A DNA stretch of 42,007 nt from Anaerolineales bacterium (GTDB lineage Bacteria; Chloroflexota; Anaerolineae; Anaerolineales; Villigracilaceae): assembly GCA_017882125.1 (NCBI GenBank), contig JADGQC010000004.1:1-42007 (forward strand), read 5' to 3'. Under the pieces are notes generated by a model. That model was not told the origin of the DNA. It ran no database searches and saw nothing but the letters and a program-made list of their open reading frames with translations. Position 1 is the stretch's first letter. Every line of letters starts with the position of its first letter. Of the stretch, positions 26,251-34,813 are shown in pieces. Both the position numbers and the translations under genes were made by a program.

Positions 26251-27152
26251 TTTTTGATTGTCTTTCTTGCAGGAACTTGCTTCTTCGCCGGGGCGGTTTC
26301 GGCCGCCCTGGAAGATTTCCCGGCGCCTTTTGCCAGGGTCGCTTTTTTCTTCAGGGACTTCGCACCTTTTTCAGTCTGCTTAATTTTCTTCGTCAAATCT
26401 GCACGCATGATCTCAAGCTGGTGGGGCTTATCCACATCCATGCCCACTTCGGCATACGGGCAGACAATGGCTCGACCGGAAATATTCATCCGGCTCATGA
26501 CCCTGGTTTCTGCGTCCTGGAGACTTAGCCTGCCAGCCAGGAGCATCAAGGCCGTACCGTAGCCGATCAGGGCAGCCTGTTTGAGAGGATTCTTGCGGGA
26601 ATTGGTGATCTTTTCCCACAGCTCGGTATCATCATCGACGATCATACTGATTCGTGCGGCATTCAAATCGCCACCGCAGACTTCCATGTCACTTAACTTG
26701 GTCCAGGTTCGCTTTGATCCAGGATAGCGTTTCTCCATCACCTCGCGTTGGATGACGTTGTAAACGATATCCACTTTCTCCTCGAGTTCTGTTTTCACCA
26801 CCCAGTCCACCATCTCGCCCGTGATTCCCGGTATATCGGATGAAGCGATCAGCACGTACTCGGCCTTATCGTTGACCTCCAGCACCTTTTTTGCGCCGGC
26901 CTGCAGGTTCTCCACCATCTTGCCCTGGTTGGAGACGAAATACATTTTCTTGCTGCATTTCAGCCCGCTTTTATCGGTCAAACCAACGATGATTACGTTT
27001 TCTATATTACTGGATTCCGAGATCGCATCCAACACCCACTGGACCATCGGCTTGCCAGCTATGTCCACCATTGCCTTGGGATGACCCTGGGTGGCATCGT
27101 ACAACGGCTCTTCCGGGAGCGGAACGCCCCCAGCAGTTACGATTGCATCCAT
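26247..27152 (-). CDS. MobA-like nucleotidyltransferase with a basic C-terminal tail
   Basis: 301 residues. The N-terminal nucleotide-binding motif is DAIVTAGGVPL, followed by KAMVDIAGKPMVQWVLDAI (sugar- or polyol-phosphate nucleotidyltransferase pattern) and the metal-binding SSDIPG. The usual GG-x-G-x-R loop is loosened by an insert (EEPLYDATQGHP). The last 55 residues are low-complexity, rich in Lys, Ala and Thr. It is directly coupled to a PAP2 phosphatase by ATGA, so activation of a polyol phosphate for lipid head-group synthesis is a fair inference. Molybdenum-cofactor synthesis is less likely because no mo-genes are near. AAAGGAG lies 6 nt before the ATG. Confidence 0.75.
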   Translation of the reverse strand: MDAIVTAGGVPLPEEPLYDATQGHPKAMVDIAGKPMVQWVLDAISESSNIENVIIVGLTDKSGLKCSKKMYFVSNQGKMVENLQAGAKKVLEVNDKAEYVLIASSDIPGITGEMVDWVVKTELEEKVDIVYNVIQREVMEKRYPGSKRTWTKLSDMEVCGGDLNAARISMIVDDDTELWEKITNSRKNPLKQAALIGYGTALMLLAGRLSLQDAETRVMSRMNISGRAIVCPYAEVGMDVDKPHQLEIMRADLTKKIKQTEKGAKSLKKKATLAKGAGKSSRAAETAPAKKQVPARKTIKK

Positions 27153-27210
27153 AAATTCTCCTTTAATTAATTTTTTTTATTCGCCTGCCGCCACCGCACA
27201 CTAACCCCGG

Positions 27211-27273
27211 AAAAAAATACCCGGGAGAGTGTGGAAATTTCTGTTCGAATCAACGTATAAATTTCCCGGGTAT
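27211..27273 (-). terminator. Terminator after the quinate-dehydrogenase-like gene
   Basis: On the minus strand ATACCCGGG (27265-27273) pairs with CCCGGGTAT (27217-27225), then a T run follows (27211-27217). An inner GGAAATTT/AAATTTCC pairing can extend it. It lies between that gene and the nucleotidyltransferase downstream, so the two are not simply one transcript. Confidence 0.7.
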
Positions 27274-27297
27274 GGTCGGTTGCGCAGGAGGACACTT

Positions 27298-28206
27298 CTA
27301 ATTCAATTCCTGCAGGGACGGCTCGAATCCGAGTTTGGTCAGCATTTCTTCATACTCATCATGAGTGAGGGCACGTCCCTTGCCCGAAACGGCGATCAAG
27401 GCAGCTTCCATCATGTTCGTGCCAAACGAACGCCCATCCAGCACCGGTGTGGTGGTTACCAGGGTTTTCACCCCGCATTTGCGGAATAATTCCACATCCT
27501 GGGGCGTGGTGGTGTTGGTCACGACCACCTTGCCTTTCATATTATCCGGCATATAGCGCTTGATATAATGACAATCGCCTGCGATCACCACACCCCACTC
27601 GAACCACTTCGGATACTTCGGCTTGCGCTCTTCCTGTTTCTCGCCGGTAGGATAAACCCATTCGAACGGCAGGCGTCCCGCCAAAGGCATTAGAACAGAT
27701 GCCAGTGTCTTGAGTTGCCCTTCGTTGTGCAGTGCGATCGGGATGCCCAGCGAGAACATCAAATCTCCAAAGACGCACTCATAGCCTGCCTGGATAAAAC
27801 CGTGCGCCAAACCCCAACGGTCAGCACCGGTCATAACGAAGGTTTTCTTGCCGCCGTTTTTCTGGATGTAGTCGCCAAGTTTGGTTTCTACAAAAGGCGC
27901 GGCTTTATTTTCCAATGTATTCTTCAGACCTGTACCATCCACGACCGGTGTCGTCTTGATGAACCGCACCATCTTTTCAACCGAATAGAGCCGGTACCAT
28001 TTATCATCCACCATCAGGCCCAGGTCTGCGCCGCCGACCCCAAAGGCGTCCACTTTTCCATCGAGTTCCTGGTATTTGCGAGCCGCAACCTCCATGTCCC
28101 CATCTGTGCCGATCCGTTCTATGCTGACTTCCTCGCCCAACAATTTGACGGTGACCGCCTTGTCGCGCTTGGAAGAGCCGATACTGATACTGACTGCTCG
28201 TTTCAT
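27298..28206 (-). CDS. Conserved protein of the type annotated 'quinate 5-dehydrogenase'
   Basis: 302 residues. The N terminus MKRAVSISIGSSKRDKAV with ERIGTDGDM, and the later stretches VDAFGVGGADL and FVMTGADRWGLAHGF, recall a family often annotated as quinate 5-dehydrogenase in Chloroflexota and Thermus. That name is from memory and not backed by a visible NAD-binding glycine loop at the N terminus. The GDxHxIKRYMP and NTTTPQDVELFRKCGVKTL segments suggest a Rossmann-like C-terminal half. A good -10 (TATACT on the minus strand, 28239-28244) and AGGAGG precede the start. Confidence 0.6.
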   Translation of the reverse strand: MKRAVSISIGSSKRDKAVTVKLLGEEVSIERIGTDGDMEVAARKYQELDGKVDAFGVGGADLGLMVDDKWYRLYSVEKMVRFIKTTPVVDGTGLKNTLENKAAPFVETKLGDYIQKNGGKKTFVMTGADRWGLAHGFIQAGYECVFGDLMFSLGIPIALHNEGQLKTLASVLMPLAGRLPFEWVYPTGEKQEERKPKYPKWFEWGVVIAGDCHYIKRYMPDNMKGKVVVTNTTTPQDVELFRKCGVKTLVTTTPVLDGRSFGTNMMEAALIAVSGKGRALTHDEYEEMLTKLGFEPSLQELN

Positions 28207-28538
28207 AAATGAGGCCTCCTAAGGGATTTGCGTGAGGGAGTATACACCCAACCAATTTATCTGAAAATACCGCGTTTTGCGGTCATCGACAATCTTTCCG
28301 AGAACGATTGGCTCCGTAATATGGGGGAGATCATTCTATCGAGGGTCCAATCGATTGCAGGGTAACCCTCTCCGTGAGTGGAAACCCCTGCCAGCCCTCT
28401 CAGAGGCGGATTTCCATCAGCCCAATTCACATCCACCTCAACGGGATTGAACGTTCCGTGTGAGGGATTGCACCACACTTCCCACCCCAATGCGGGAATG
28501 GAAGCTGGGGTAAAATCTGTAATGATTAGAAAACTGAC
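28207..28538. other. Intergenic region without a convincing gene
   Basis: 332 bases between divergent genes. The left end holds the -10 and ribosome-binding site of the minus-strand gene. The right end holds TAAAAT (28511-28516), a probable -10 for the CruF-like gene. In between, a minus-strand open stretch ends at 28257 but has no start or ribosome-binding site that avoids running 150 nt into the CruF-like gene. Nothing else was recognised. Confidence 0.5.
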
Positions 28539-29312
28539 ATGACTCTGCGCCGGACCACGCTTGCCCTGCTGATTCTCTACGCCCTTCTGACCATTTATCC
28601 TATAGCCTGCATCGCTGCCGGCGTGGCCCCCTCCCCATTTGTTACTCCGATATCGACCTTGGCAGGTTTCACATTCGCCATCCTGCACTCCGGGCAGCGC
28701 GAAGGCTGGGGTCGTGCCCTGCGATTGCTCGCCCTGGTATTTGGTGTGAGTCTACTCTTTGAGAGCGTGGGCGTTGCGACCGGGCTGGTCTATGGCCCGT
28801 ATCATTATACGGATAAACTCGGTCCCCTCTTCCTTGGGCTGGTGCCATATCTCATCCCGGTGGCCTGGTTCATGATGAGCTACCCTTCCTTTGTCATTGC
28901 TGACCGGCTTATCCCTGCCGGCTGGGCGGGCTGGCAGAGGATCCTTTCGGTGGCAGCTTTGGGCGGGCTGGTGATGACCGCCTGGGATCTGGTGATGGAC
29001 CCGATTATGGTTGCCAGCGGGCACTGGGTCTGGGACGTCAATGGAGCCTATCACGGCATCCCCCTGCAGAACTTCTGGGGCTGGTGGCTGACCGTTTTTA
29101 CCACTTTCGCACTATACCTGTTGCTTTCAGGTAAGACCCCCAAACTCGCTAATGGCAAGTTCGACCGCTTGGCTGTGCTGAGTTATGGCATCACAGCCAT
29201 TGGGATCGTGATTATCTCGCTGGTTACAAAAGCAGCCGAATTGGCGCTGATCGGTTTCTTTGCGATGGTGCCCTGGATAATATCGGGGGGATTAAGTCTG
29301 GCAAAAGATTAA
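28539..29312 (+). CDS. CruF-like carotenoid biosynthesis membrane protein (DUF422)
   Basis: 257 residues with about seven membrane segments. The conserved core of the CruF/DUF422 family is visible: LFESVGVATGLVYGPYHY (about 70-87), then MMSYPSF, and TAWDLVMDPIMV with HWVW (about 148-168). CruF enzymes hydrate the 1',2' double bond of gamma-carotene and related compounds. No other carotenoid gene (crtB, crtI) is nearby, so the assignment is to family only. The gene lacks a Shine-Dalgarno and starts 22 nt after a -10-like TAAAAT. It ends at a strong hairpin. Confidence 0.85.
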   Translation: MTLRRTTLALLILYALLTIYPIACIAAGVAPSPFVTPISTLAGFTFAILHSGQREGWGRALRLLALVFGVSLLFESVGVATGLVYGPYHYTDKLGPLFLGLVPYLIPVAWFMMSYPSFVIADRLIPAGWAGWQRILSVAALGGLVMTAWDLVMDPIMVASGHWVWDVNGAYHGIPLQNFWGWWLTVFTTFALYLLLSGKTPKLANGKFDRLAVLSYGITAIGIVIISLVTKAAELALIGFFAMVPWIISGGLSLAKD

Positions 29313-29334
29313 TTTTGGAATCTTAAATATAATC

Positions 29335-29371
29335 AACAGTGCTTTGCGAGTTTAGCTCGCAAAGCACTGTT
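29335..29371. terminator. Bidirectional terminator
   Basis: AACAGTGCTTTGCGAG (29335-29350) pairs perfectly with 29356-29371 around TTTAG, 16 bp. It separates the CruF-like gene from the convergent secreted-protein gene. Confidence 0.85.
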
Positions 29372-29447
29372 TCATCCATCTTCCCTGTTTCAGGATGGAT
29401 GACAAGGGGTCTCGGAGAGTTGGGTCATCTGCCTAAAATGCAGTGAA

Positions 29448-30026
29448 TCATGGAGTGTACTTAGTGCAAAAATGCGCCTTATCGTATTGGATGTATTGAA
29501 TGGAAGACACGGTCCCCATGCACTGGTAGACTCCCCAGGAGTCACAAAGGTTTTTGCCAACTGCCACAATTGGGTAAGTATCATCAGCCTGCGGCTCGAC
29601 ATAGACAATACCCCGGTCGGAGGTTTCGAACGCTACAAAAGCATGTCCCGGCCCGCCGTCTGTAAAATCAACTGCAACGATCCAGGCCTTGATTCCCTGC
29701 TGTGTTGCGTTAGCCACCAGGTCGGTGGAGAAGTCCAGACAGGTATATTTTCCGGAGACGTAAGGGTTCCAGTTGGTATGGTCCTTTTCCAGGAAACTTA
29801 CCAATTCCGTCCAGGTTATCGAGTTGGTGGATGTTTTGAGGACATTGGAGGGCGCGGAAGCAGACGTGGGACGCGGAACCAGGGCTTGGATGGCAGGGTT
29901 GGAGGAAATTAAACCGGACGCCGATACGACCGGGATCCTAAACCCGGTTGTTGCAGCCGCAAGTACAATGGAACCCAATAAGAGGAACATTATCAAGTAA
30001 AAATTAACTTTACGGTTAGGGTTCAT
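29448..30026 (-). CDS. Secreted protein with a transglutaminase-like Cys-His-Glu triad
   Basis: 192 residues. An N-terminal signal sequence (NRKVNFYLIMFLLLGSIVLA, about 4-23) is followed by a Ser/Pro/Thr-rich linker (about 40-65) and a globular domain. Cys96 in KYTCLDFSTDLVANA, His128 in GPGHAFVAFE and Glu144 in GIVYVEPQ have the order and context of transglutaminase-like cysteine-peptidase folds. A peptidase or peptide-crosslinking role outside the membrane is inferred. It could instead be a catalytically inert fold. No partner gene is adjacent. Confidence 0.7.
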   Translation of the reverse strand: MNPNRKVNFYLIMFLLLGSIVLAAATTGFRIPVVSASGLISSNPAIQALVPRPTSASAPSNVLKTSTNSITWTELVSFLEKDHTNWNPYVSGKYTCLDFSTDLVANATQQGIKAWIVAVDFTDGGPGHAFVAFETSDRGIVYVEPQADDTYPIVAVGKNLCDSWGVYQCMGTVSSIQYIQYDKAHFCTKYTP

Positions 30027-30382
30027 TTCAATACCTATAAGATTAATGAAATACCGGGACTCCCTTGTCTTTACCGGTCACAGAATTTATCCTGCTTTAA
30101 CGCTCCGGCTTCAAGGAGTGGTTGTAACTAACGATCACATATAAAATTAATATCCAAGATACATATCCCTATTCCCCTCTCCCAATGGCATTATAAATTA
30201 ATGTATTCCAAAATGAATACCCTCTCCGGGTTATTCTAATGAAATATTAAGTTGCAGCTCCAGCAGGAATTCTCATGGCGACTCCGCCGCATAAACTTTC
30301 TTCCAGCCTCGTCACCCTTTCCCCCAAAGGATATTGAGGATCCTTGTATTTATGAAGGAATAATGGAGATTTTTGTGTAAAG
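30027..30382. other. AT-rich intergenic region
   Basis: About 350 bases between the start of the secreted protein gene and the metK terminator. It is AT-rich, with no open frame that has a ribosome-binding site and no RNA motif I recognise. Promoter sequence for the secreted protein gene must lie at its left end but no clear -35/-10 pair stands out. Confidence 0.5.
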
Positions 30383-30427
30383 AAATCAACAAAACCCCGA
30401 AGCCAGGCTTCGGGGTTTTGTTGATTT
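30383..30427. terminator. Strong terminator after metK
   Basis: A perfect 21-bp stem (30383-30403 with 30407-30427, loop CAG) with AAATCAACAAAAC outer arms lies 6 nt beyond the metK stop. It works for the minus strand and, by symmetry, the plus strand. Confidence 0.9.
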
Positions 30428-30432
30428 CGGTT

Positions 30433-31638
30433 TTACAATCCGGCAGCTTTCATGAGATCGGCAGCCTTGTCCGTGTTTTCCCACGGGAATTGGACATCGT
30501 CGCGACCAAAGTGACCATAGGAAGCCGTCTTGCGATAGATTGGCCGGCGCAGGTCCAGGTCGCGGATGATGGCTCCTGGACGCAGATCGAAATGCTCGAG
30601 GATCAGTTTGCTGATCTTTTCGTCCGGGATTTTCCCGGTCCCGAACGTTTCAACGTTGACCGAAAGCGGGTGTGCCACGCCAATGGCGTAGGCAACCTGG
30701 ATCTCGATCCGGTCGGCCAACCCGGCTGCCACCACGTTCTTGGCTGCCCAGCGCGCGGCGTATGCTGCAGAGCGGTCCACCTTGGTGGGATCTTTTCCAG
30801 AGAACGCTCCCCCGCCGTGGCGCCCCATGCCGCCGTACGTGTCCACGATGATCTTGCGCCCAGTGACCCCCGCATCGCCCATGGGTCCGCCGACGACAAA
30901 ACGTCCGGTTGGGTTGACGTAATATTTGAGTTGTTTGTCGACCATTTCTGCTGGCATACTCGGAATGATGACGTGCTCCATGATGCCTTCTTCGATTTCG
31001 GAATGCGAAACATCCGGTGAATGCTGGGCTGAGACCAGCACAGTATCGACGCGCTTCGGCTTACCGTAGGCATACTCAATGGTTACCTGGCTCTTGCCAT
31101 CCGGGTAAAGCCATGGCAGCGTGCCCGCCCTGCGCACCTCGGCCAGCTTGCGGGTTAATTTGTGGGCCAGGTAGATTGGCATGGGCATCAATTGGGCAGT
31201 TTCATTGCAGGCATATCCGAACATCATGCCCTGGTCGCCGGCGCCGATCAGGTCGATCTGGTCCTGGTCTCCATCTTTGGCTTCCATGGATTTGCTTACA
31301 CCCAGATCGATATCCGGGCTCTGGCTAGATATGGCAGAAAGTACGCCGCAGGTGCTGCCGTCGAAGCCTTTTTTGGCACGATCATAGCCGATCTCCACGA
31401 CCACCTTGCGAACGAGTTCGTCAAAGTTTACAAAGGCATGGGTGGTGATTTCACCCAGCAGCATCACATAGCCGGTCTTGGTGGCAACTTCGCAAGCCAC
31501 CCGGCTTTGCGGGTCCTGCTCCAAGCAGGCGTCCAGGACTGAGTCGGCGATCTGGTCGCACAATTTGTCGGGGTGACCTTCGGTGACCGACTCGGAGGTG
31601 AAGAGCAGTTTGGGGGAAGACATAAAGGTGGTGGTCAT
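30433..31638 (-). CDS. metK: S-adenosylmethionine synthetase
   Basis: Makes S-adenosylmethionine from methionine and ATP. 401 residues from the ATG at 31638, a normal length. Signatures are [32 protein letters not shown] and the phosphate loop [19 protein letters not shown]. The start was chosen because CAGGAGG lies upstream at about 10 nt; the frame remains open to 31746, but that part is the riboswitch. Expression is controlled by the SAM-I riboswitch and terminator in its leader, so high SAM should shut it off. Confidence 0.98.
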   Translation of the reverse strand: MTTTFMSSPKLLFTSESVTEGHPDKLCDQIADSVLDACLEQDPQSRVACEVATKTGYVMLLGEITTHAFVNFDELVRKVVVEIGYDRAKKGFDGSTCGVLSAISSQSPDIDLGVSKSMEAKDGDQDQIDLIGAGDQGMMFGYACNETAQLMPMPIYLAHKLTRKLAEVRRAGTLPWLYPDGKSQVTIEYAYGKPKRVDTVLVSAQHSPDVSHSEIEEGIMEHVIIPSMPAEMVDKQLKYYVNPTGRFVVGGPMGDAGVTGRKIIVDTYGGMGRHGGGAFSGKDPTKVDRSAAYAARWAAKNVVAAGLADRIEIQVAYAIGVAHPLSVNVETFGTGKIPDEKISKLILEHFDLRPGAIIRDLDLRRPIYRKTASYGHFGRDDVQFPWENTDKAADLMKAAGL

Positions 31639-31654
31639 AAAACGTGAGCCTCCT

Positions 31655-31691
31655 GAAAAATGAAATTGCCCCTTCGAACGAAAGGGCAATT
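31655..31691 (-). terminator. Expression-platform terminator of the SAM-I riboswitch
   Basis: On the minus strand AATTGCCC is paired with GGGGCAATT in an 11-bp stem with one G-U pair (31681-31691 and 31664-31674, loop of 6), followed by TTTCATTTTTC and directly by the metK Shine-Dalgarno. It is about 20 nt past the aptamer P1. Confidence 0.8.
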
Positions 31692-31711
31692 GCGCGAGGC
31701 GCACGGCTGCC

Positions 31712-31835
<124 letters not shown>

Positions 31836-31863
31836 CCGATTGGGGCTATTTGGTTGTGTCGGG

Positions 31864-31892
31864 ATGATACCACAGGGGAACTGAGGTGTCAA
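31864..31892 (-). promoter_or_regulatory. Promoter of metK
   Basis: On the minus strand a perfect TTGACA (31887-31892) and TATCAT (31864-31869) are 17 nt apart. Transcription would begin near 31857, just upstream of the SAM-I aptamer. The -10 context GGTATCAT is the same as at the atpA promoter. Confidence 0.85.
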
Positions 31893-31915
31893 TTTATTTA
31901 TTCTTTATTTATTCT

Positions 31916-32914
31916 TTAGGGTAATTGGGGATTTGCCACCCAGGCTTTTACTCTCTCGAACAACGGTCTCAGCGGATTCAACTCTTCCATTGGGACAAGC
32001 ATGTTCTTTTCATGGGTCGGCTCGCCCTGAAAAGTTCGCATGCCTGCGTTCAACACTTTCGCTTTGCGCTGGAATTCCTCATGACTTAGCCAGCCCATCA
32101 GCAAAATTTCCATCCCATAGACCCAGATATTCCCCCACTCCCGAGGTGAAATGACATGCGCTTCCCCCCGGGAAGGGCTGTGCAAACCGATGCGGCCTTC
32201 GGGTCTATGCGAGGCATGCAGGTAGGCCAGGCTGTGGAAACATTGCGCCACCGCCACACGTTTTTTTGGTGGAAGCTCCAGCCGGGCAGTGGAAAATTCC
32301 CTCTTGGAGTCCTGTCCGCCAATTTCCATGGTAATCGAAAGTTTGCAATCGCTTTTGAAGGCCAGCTCTTCGAGTGGGCGCCACTCGGGCGGGCAGCTCC
32401 AACCGTCAGGCAGCGGGTGGATCATGTAGGTAGGCTGTCCGGCAGCCAGGGCTTTTCTCAATTCTTCGCTGGAGTTTGCTGTCAATCCCAGCAATAATGC
32501 AAAAATGTGCACATCATTCGGTTCGTGAGATTCAGCCGAAAACTGTTCGGTTGGTCGCAATGCAGGAGCATGCAAGGCAAGAGCGCGGTTTTTGCGGAGC
32601 CTGGAGATCTGCTCGCGGCGGGTGATCATGCTGAAGATCAATTCACAGCGGTGCCCGCCCAGGGAAACGTCGTACCGGTCCGGGTGGGTAAACGGTGTCG
32701 ATCCAAACACTTGAAAAGGAATTTTCTGTTCGACTAGGAAGCGTCTGAATGCAAATTCGATCGCTGCGCCTCCAACGAGGTGGCGGAATCTGTCCACGGT
32801 CAGGCTGCCATTTGAATTGGAACTGGAAGCCATACATCTGCAAGCGTAATCAATACCGGCTTGGGTCAGGTCGGGGGAATAGTTGATATTAACGATATCT
32901 GAAGCTTTGATCAT
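31916..32914 (-). CDS. Unknown protein beside a DNA methyltransferase; possible restriction endonuclease with a degenerate PD-(D/E)XK site
   Basis: 332 residues from the ATG at 32914 (an alternative TTG start lies at 32929; no clear Shine-Dalgarno for either). A helix with VGGAAIEFAFRRFL is followed by THPDRYDVSLGGHRCELIFS. This has the spacing of a PD-(D/E)XK core (Glu, then Asp, then E-x-K), but the lysine position reads ELI. The rest is rich in Pro and Trp, without other motifs. It starts 32 nt after the methyltransferase, the usual layout for a restriction-modification pair. The nuclease reading is inference; it may be a target-recognition or inactive partner. Confidence 0.5.
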   Translation of the reverse strand: MIKASDIVNINYSPDLTQAGIDYACRCMASSSNSNGSLTVDRFRHLVGGAAIEFAFRRFLVEQKIPFQVFGSTPFTHPDRYDVSLGGHRCELIFSMITRREQISRLRKNRALALHAPALRPTEQFSAESHEPNDVHIFALLLGLTANSSEELRKALAAGQPTYMIHPLPDGWSCPPEWRPLEELAFKSDCKLSITMEIGGQDSKREFSTARLELPPKKRVAVAQCFHSLAYLHASHRPEGRIGLHSPSRGEAHVISPREWGNIWVYGMEILLMGWLSHEEFQRKAKVLNAGMRTFQGEPTHEKNMLVPMEELNPLRPLFERVKAWVANPQLP

Positions 32915-32946
32915 CGTCGAATCACGCAATCATGAAATCCATGCCC

Positions 32947-33753
32947 CTACTCGTTCCTGAATTGCAGGCAATAGTGGTGGAAGGTATTGCTCACCCATGC
33001 TGAACCCAGCCCATAGGGAGCCAGGCGCTGGTTATCCTGCAGCCAAAGCTTTTCGTCTTTGAGTTTGTAGACTCTGCCGAGTTCTCGTCCCAAGTCCCAA
33101 GCCAGAGGGTAGATCCTGCCCCCTTTTTTCACGTTCTTGACAATTATGGTTAAGTAAGCTTTTTTTCGCAGGAGCGGCTTCAACCCGGCATATATTGCCA
33201 CCAGTCTTGCCAGGAATTCCTCGTAATCGCTCACGTTGCCAAGGTCGTTGGCGTCATCGGAATAAATAACATCCAAGTCGGCTGAAGTGCGGCGTTTCTT
33301 TTGCGTCGCTGCCCCTTTGGCGTGCAGCATGTCCCAATAAGGAGGGGAGGTTAGAACATAATCGAATACCGGCAGTCCAAAGTCGGAGGCATGGGTGGCA
33401 TCTCCTGTCACGATTTTCGACGTCAGACCATTTGCGCCTTCGCCAAGCGAATTGCGTTCTTCAAAAATTTCTTGCTCGGCAATTTCGGCATACTTGGGAT
33501 TTATCTCAATGCCCCAGGAATTCCGCCCTGCCCGTAATGCAGCAATTAGCGTCGATCCGGTACCAGCCATCGGGTCGAGCACATTCTCATCACGCTTGGT
33601 GAAGAACTCGATGAATTCCCGGGCCATTGTCTCCGGGAACTTGGCAGGATGGACCAGCACGCCTTTCTTGCGTGGAGGAGGGTTGTGGATGAACCAGGAT
33701 TTTTGGAACTTGAGCCACGTGCGGGAGTCGAGGTTGTTGAGTTTATTTTTCAT
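32947..33753 (-). CDS. DNA adenine/cytosine-N4 methyltransferase
   Basis: 268 residues. The SAM-binding motif DPMAGTGSTLIAALRAG is at about 60-76, preceded by HPAKFPETMAREFI, and the catalytic motif TSPPYW is at 135-140. TSPPY is typical of N4-cytosine and some N6-adenine enzymes. The order (SAM motif first, catalytic motif second) is not that of the common beta class, where the catalytic motif comes first. A target domain may be the stretch with KKRRTSADLDVIYSDD (about 150-165). It is the upstream member of a possible restriction-modification pair and lies 9 nt after the lipoprotein gene. Confidence 0.88.
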   Translation of the reverse strand: MKNKLNNLDSRTWLKFQKSWFIHNPPPRKKGVLVHPAKFPETMAREFIEFFTKRDENVLDPMAGTGSTLIAALRAGRNSWGIEINPKYAEIAEQEIFEERNSLGEGANGLTSKIVTGDATHASDFGLPVFDYVLTSPPYWDMLHAKGAATQKKRRTSADLDVIYSDDANDLGNVSDYEEFLARLVAIYAGLKPLLRKKAYLTIIVKNVKKGGRIYPLAWDLGRELGRVYKLKDEKLWLQDNQRLAPYGLGSAWVSNTFHHYCLQFRNE

Positions 33754-33762
33754 GTGAAAATA

Positions 33763-34611
33763 TTAAGGTGTGGGAGTCCGGGTTGGGATGGGTGTACGGG
33801 TTGAAGTCGGCGTTCGGGAGGGAGTGAGGGAAGGGACGGGGGAGACGTATATCACAGGGTACACCGAAAGCTCTGAGAAGATGGCGGTGATCGGCGCGGC
33901 GCCATTGGCAAATATATAAAATCCAAGTGTGCCGTTACGCAAGGTCGTGTCCCGGAAGGTGAATTGCAAATGGTCGTTCAGGAAGAAGCGCATTTCACTA
34001 CCTGCCGCCCAAACCCCGAGCTTAACCTCGGCCGGGGCAGCGATGGGGGCGTCGCCGCTCGACAACCAGGTATTGAGAGGCACAAGAGAACCGGAAACCA
34101 TCCGTTCGAGGCGCGTCTGGCCATCACAGCTGACCACGAAGCGGTAATAATTATCGCCGAAAGCGGCGCGGAAGAGCATCCCGAACTGGTCCTTGTCTCC
34201 ACACAGGCTGAGTGTTACGATGGCTTCGGCGTAGAAATCTGCCAGGATTGGCTGAGAACGGAGACTGGCCATTGTCAGTGGTCCCTGCCCGGATATGGAT
34301 AACAGCAGTTGGTTGCGGATCACTGTTGCGCTGGAGTTGGCATCTTTGGAAGTGTTCCACAAATCTGCCTGGTCGAAATTATCCGTGAAAAGCAATTCCC
34401 CCAGCCCCGGTCTCAAGTCCTGGGTGGACAACAATGCCTGCGTTGGAAAAAATGTGGGCGTATCGGTGGCAGGGAACCAGATAATGGTGGGCGTGACGGT
34501 CTGGGTGTCTGAAACCATGGTGATGGTTTCGGTTGGCGCGGCAGGCAGACCACTGCAAGCCGCCAGGAATACAAGTATGAAGATGCCCCGGTATAATAAT
34601 GTGAGTTTCAT
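33763..34611 (-). CDS. Lipoprotein with a concanavalin-like (laminin-G-type) domain
   Basis: 282 residues from the ATG at 34611. The signal peptide ends in the lipobox FLAAC with Cys19 as lipidated residue. A Thr/Pro-rich linker (about 20-65) leads to a beta-rich domain with LLFTDNFD, then YYRFVVSCDGQTRLER and MRFFLNDHLQFTFRD. These are the start, middle and end marks of DUF1080/LamG-type sugar- or ligand-binding jelly rolls. The C terminus is a tail of TPSRTPTSTRTP type. It is probably outside the membrane; the ligand is unknown. Confidence 0.75.
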   Translation of the reverse strand: MKLTLLYRGIFILVFLAACSGLPAAPTETITMVSDTQTVTPTIIWFPATDTPTFFPTQALLSTQDLRPGLGELLFTDNFDQADLWNTSKDANSSATVIRNQLLLSISGQGPLTMASLRSQPILADFYAEAIVTLSLCGDKDQFGMLFRAAFGDNYYRFVVSCDGQTRLERMVSGSLVPLNTWLSSGDAPIAAPAEVKLGVWAAGSEMRFFLNDHLQFTFRDTTLRNGTLGFYIFANGAAPITAIFSELSVYPVIYVSPVPSLTPSRTPTSTRTPIPTRTPTP

Positions 34612-34813
34612 CGGTAAATAATTGGAAGAATATTCTGGCAAGCTGTTGTACAATCAATGCTACCGGCAATCGTCCTATCCATTCATTTCATTCTACTGCT
34701 TTTTGATTATATCCGTGAATTGTGTATGCTCTGAATTCTAGGTCTTTGAACGGCAGCCCGGTTTTTGTAATAGTACTGTTCCGGTCGTATGAGCTCGAAA
34801 AAAGGAGAGATAC

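Noticed and set aside
28257-28688. Minus-strand open frame of 143 codons in the gap before the CruF-like gene
   Set aside because: It needs a start 150 nt inside the CruF-like gene, has no ribosome-binding site and no recognisable family. A decayed gene cannot be excluded.
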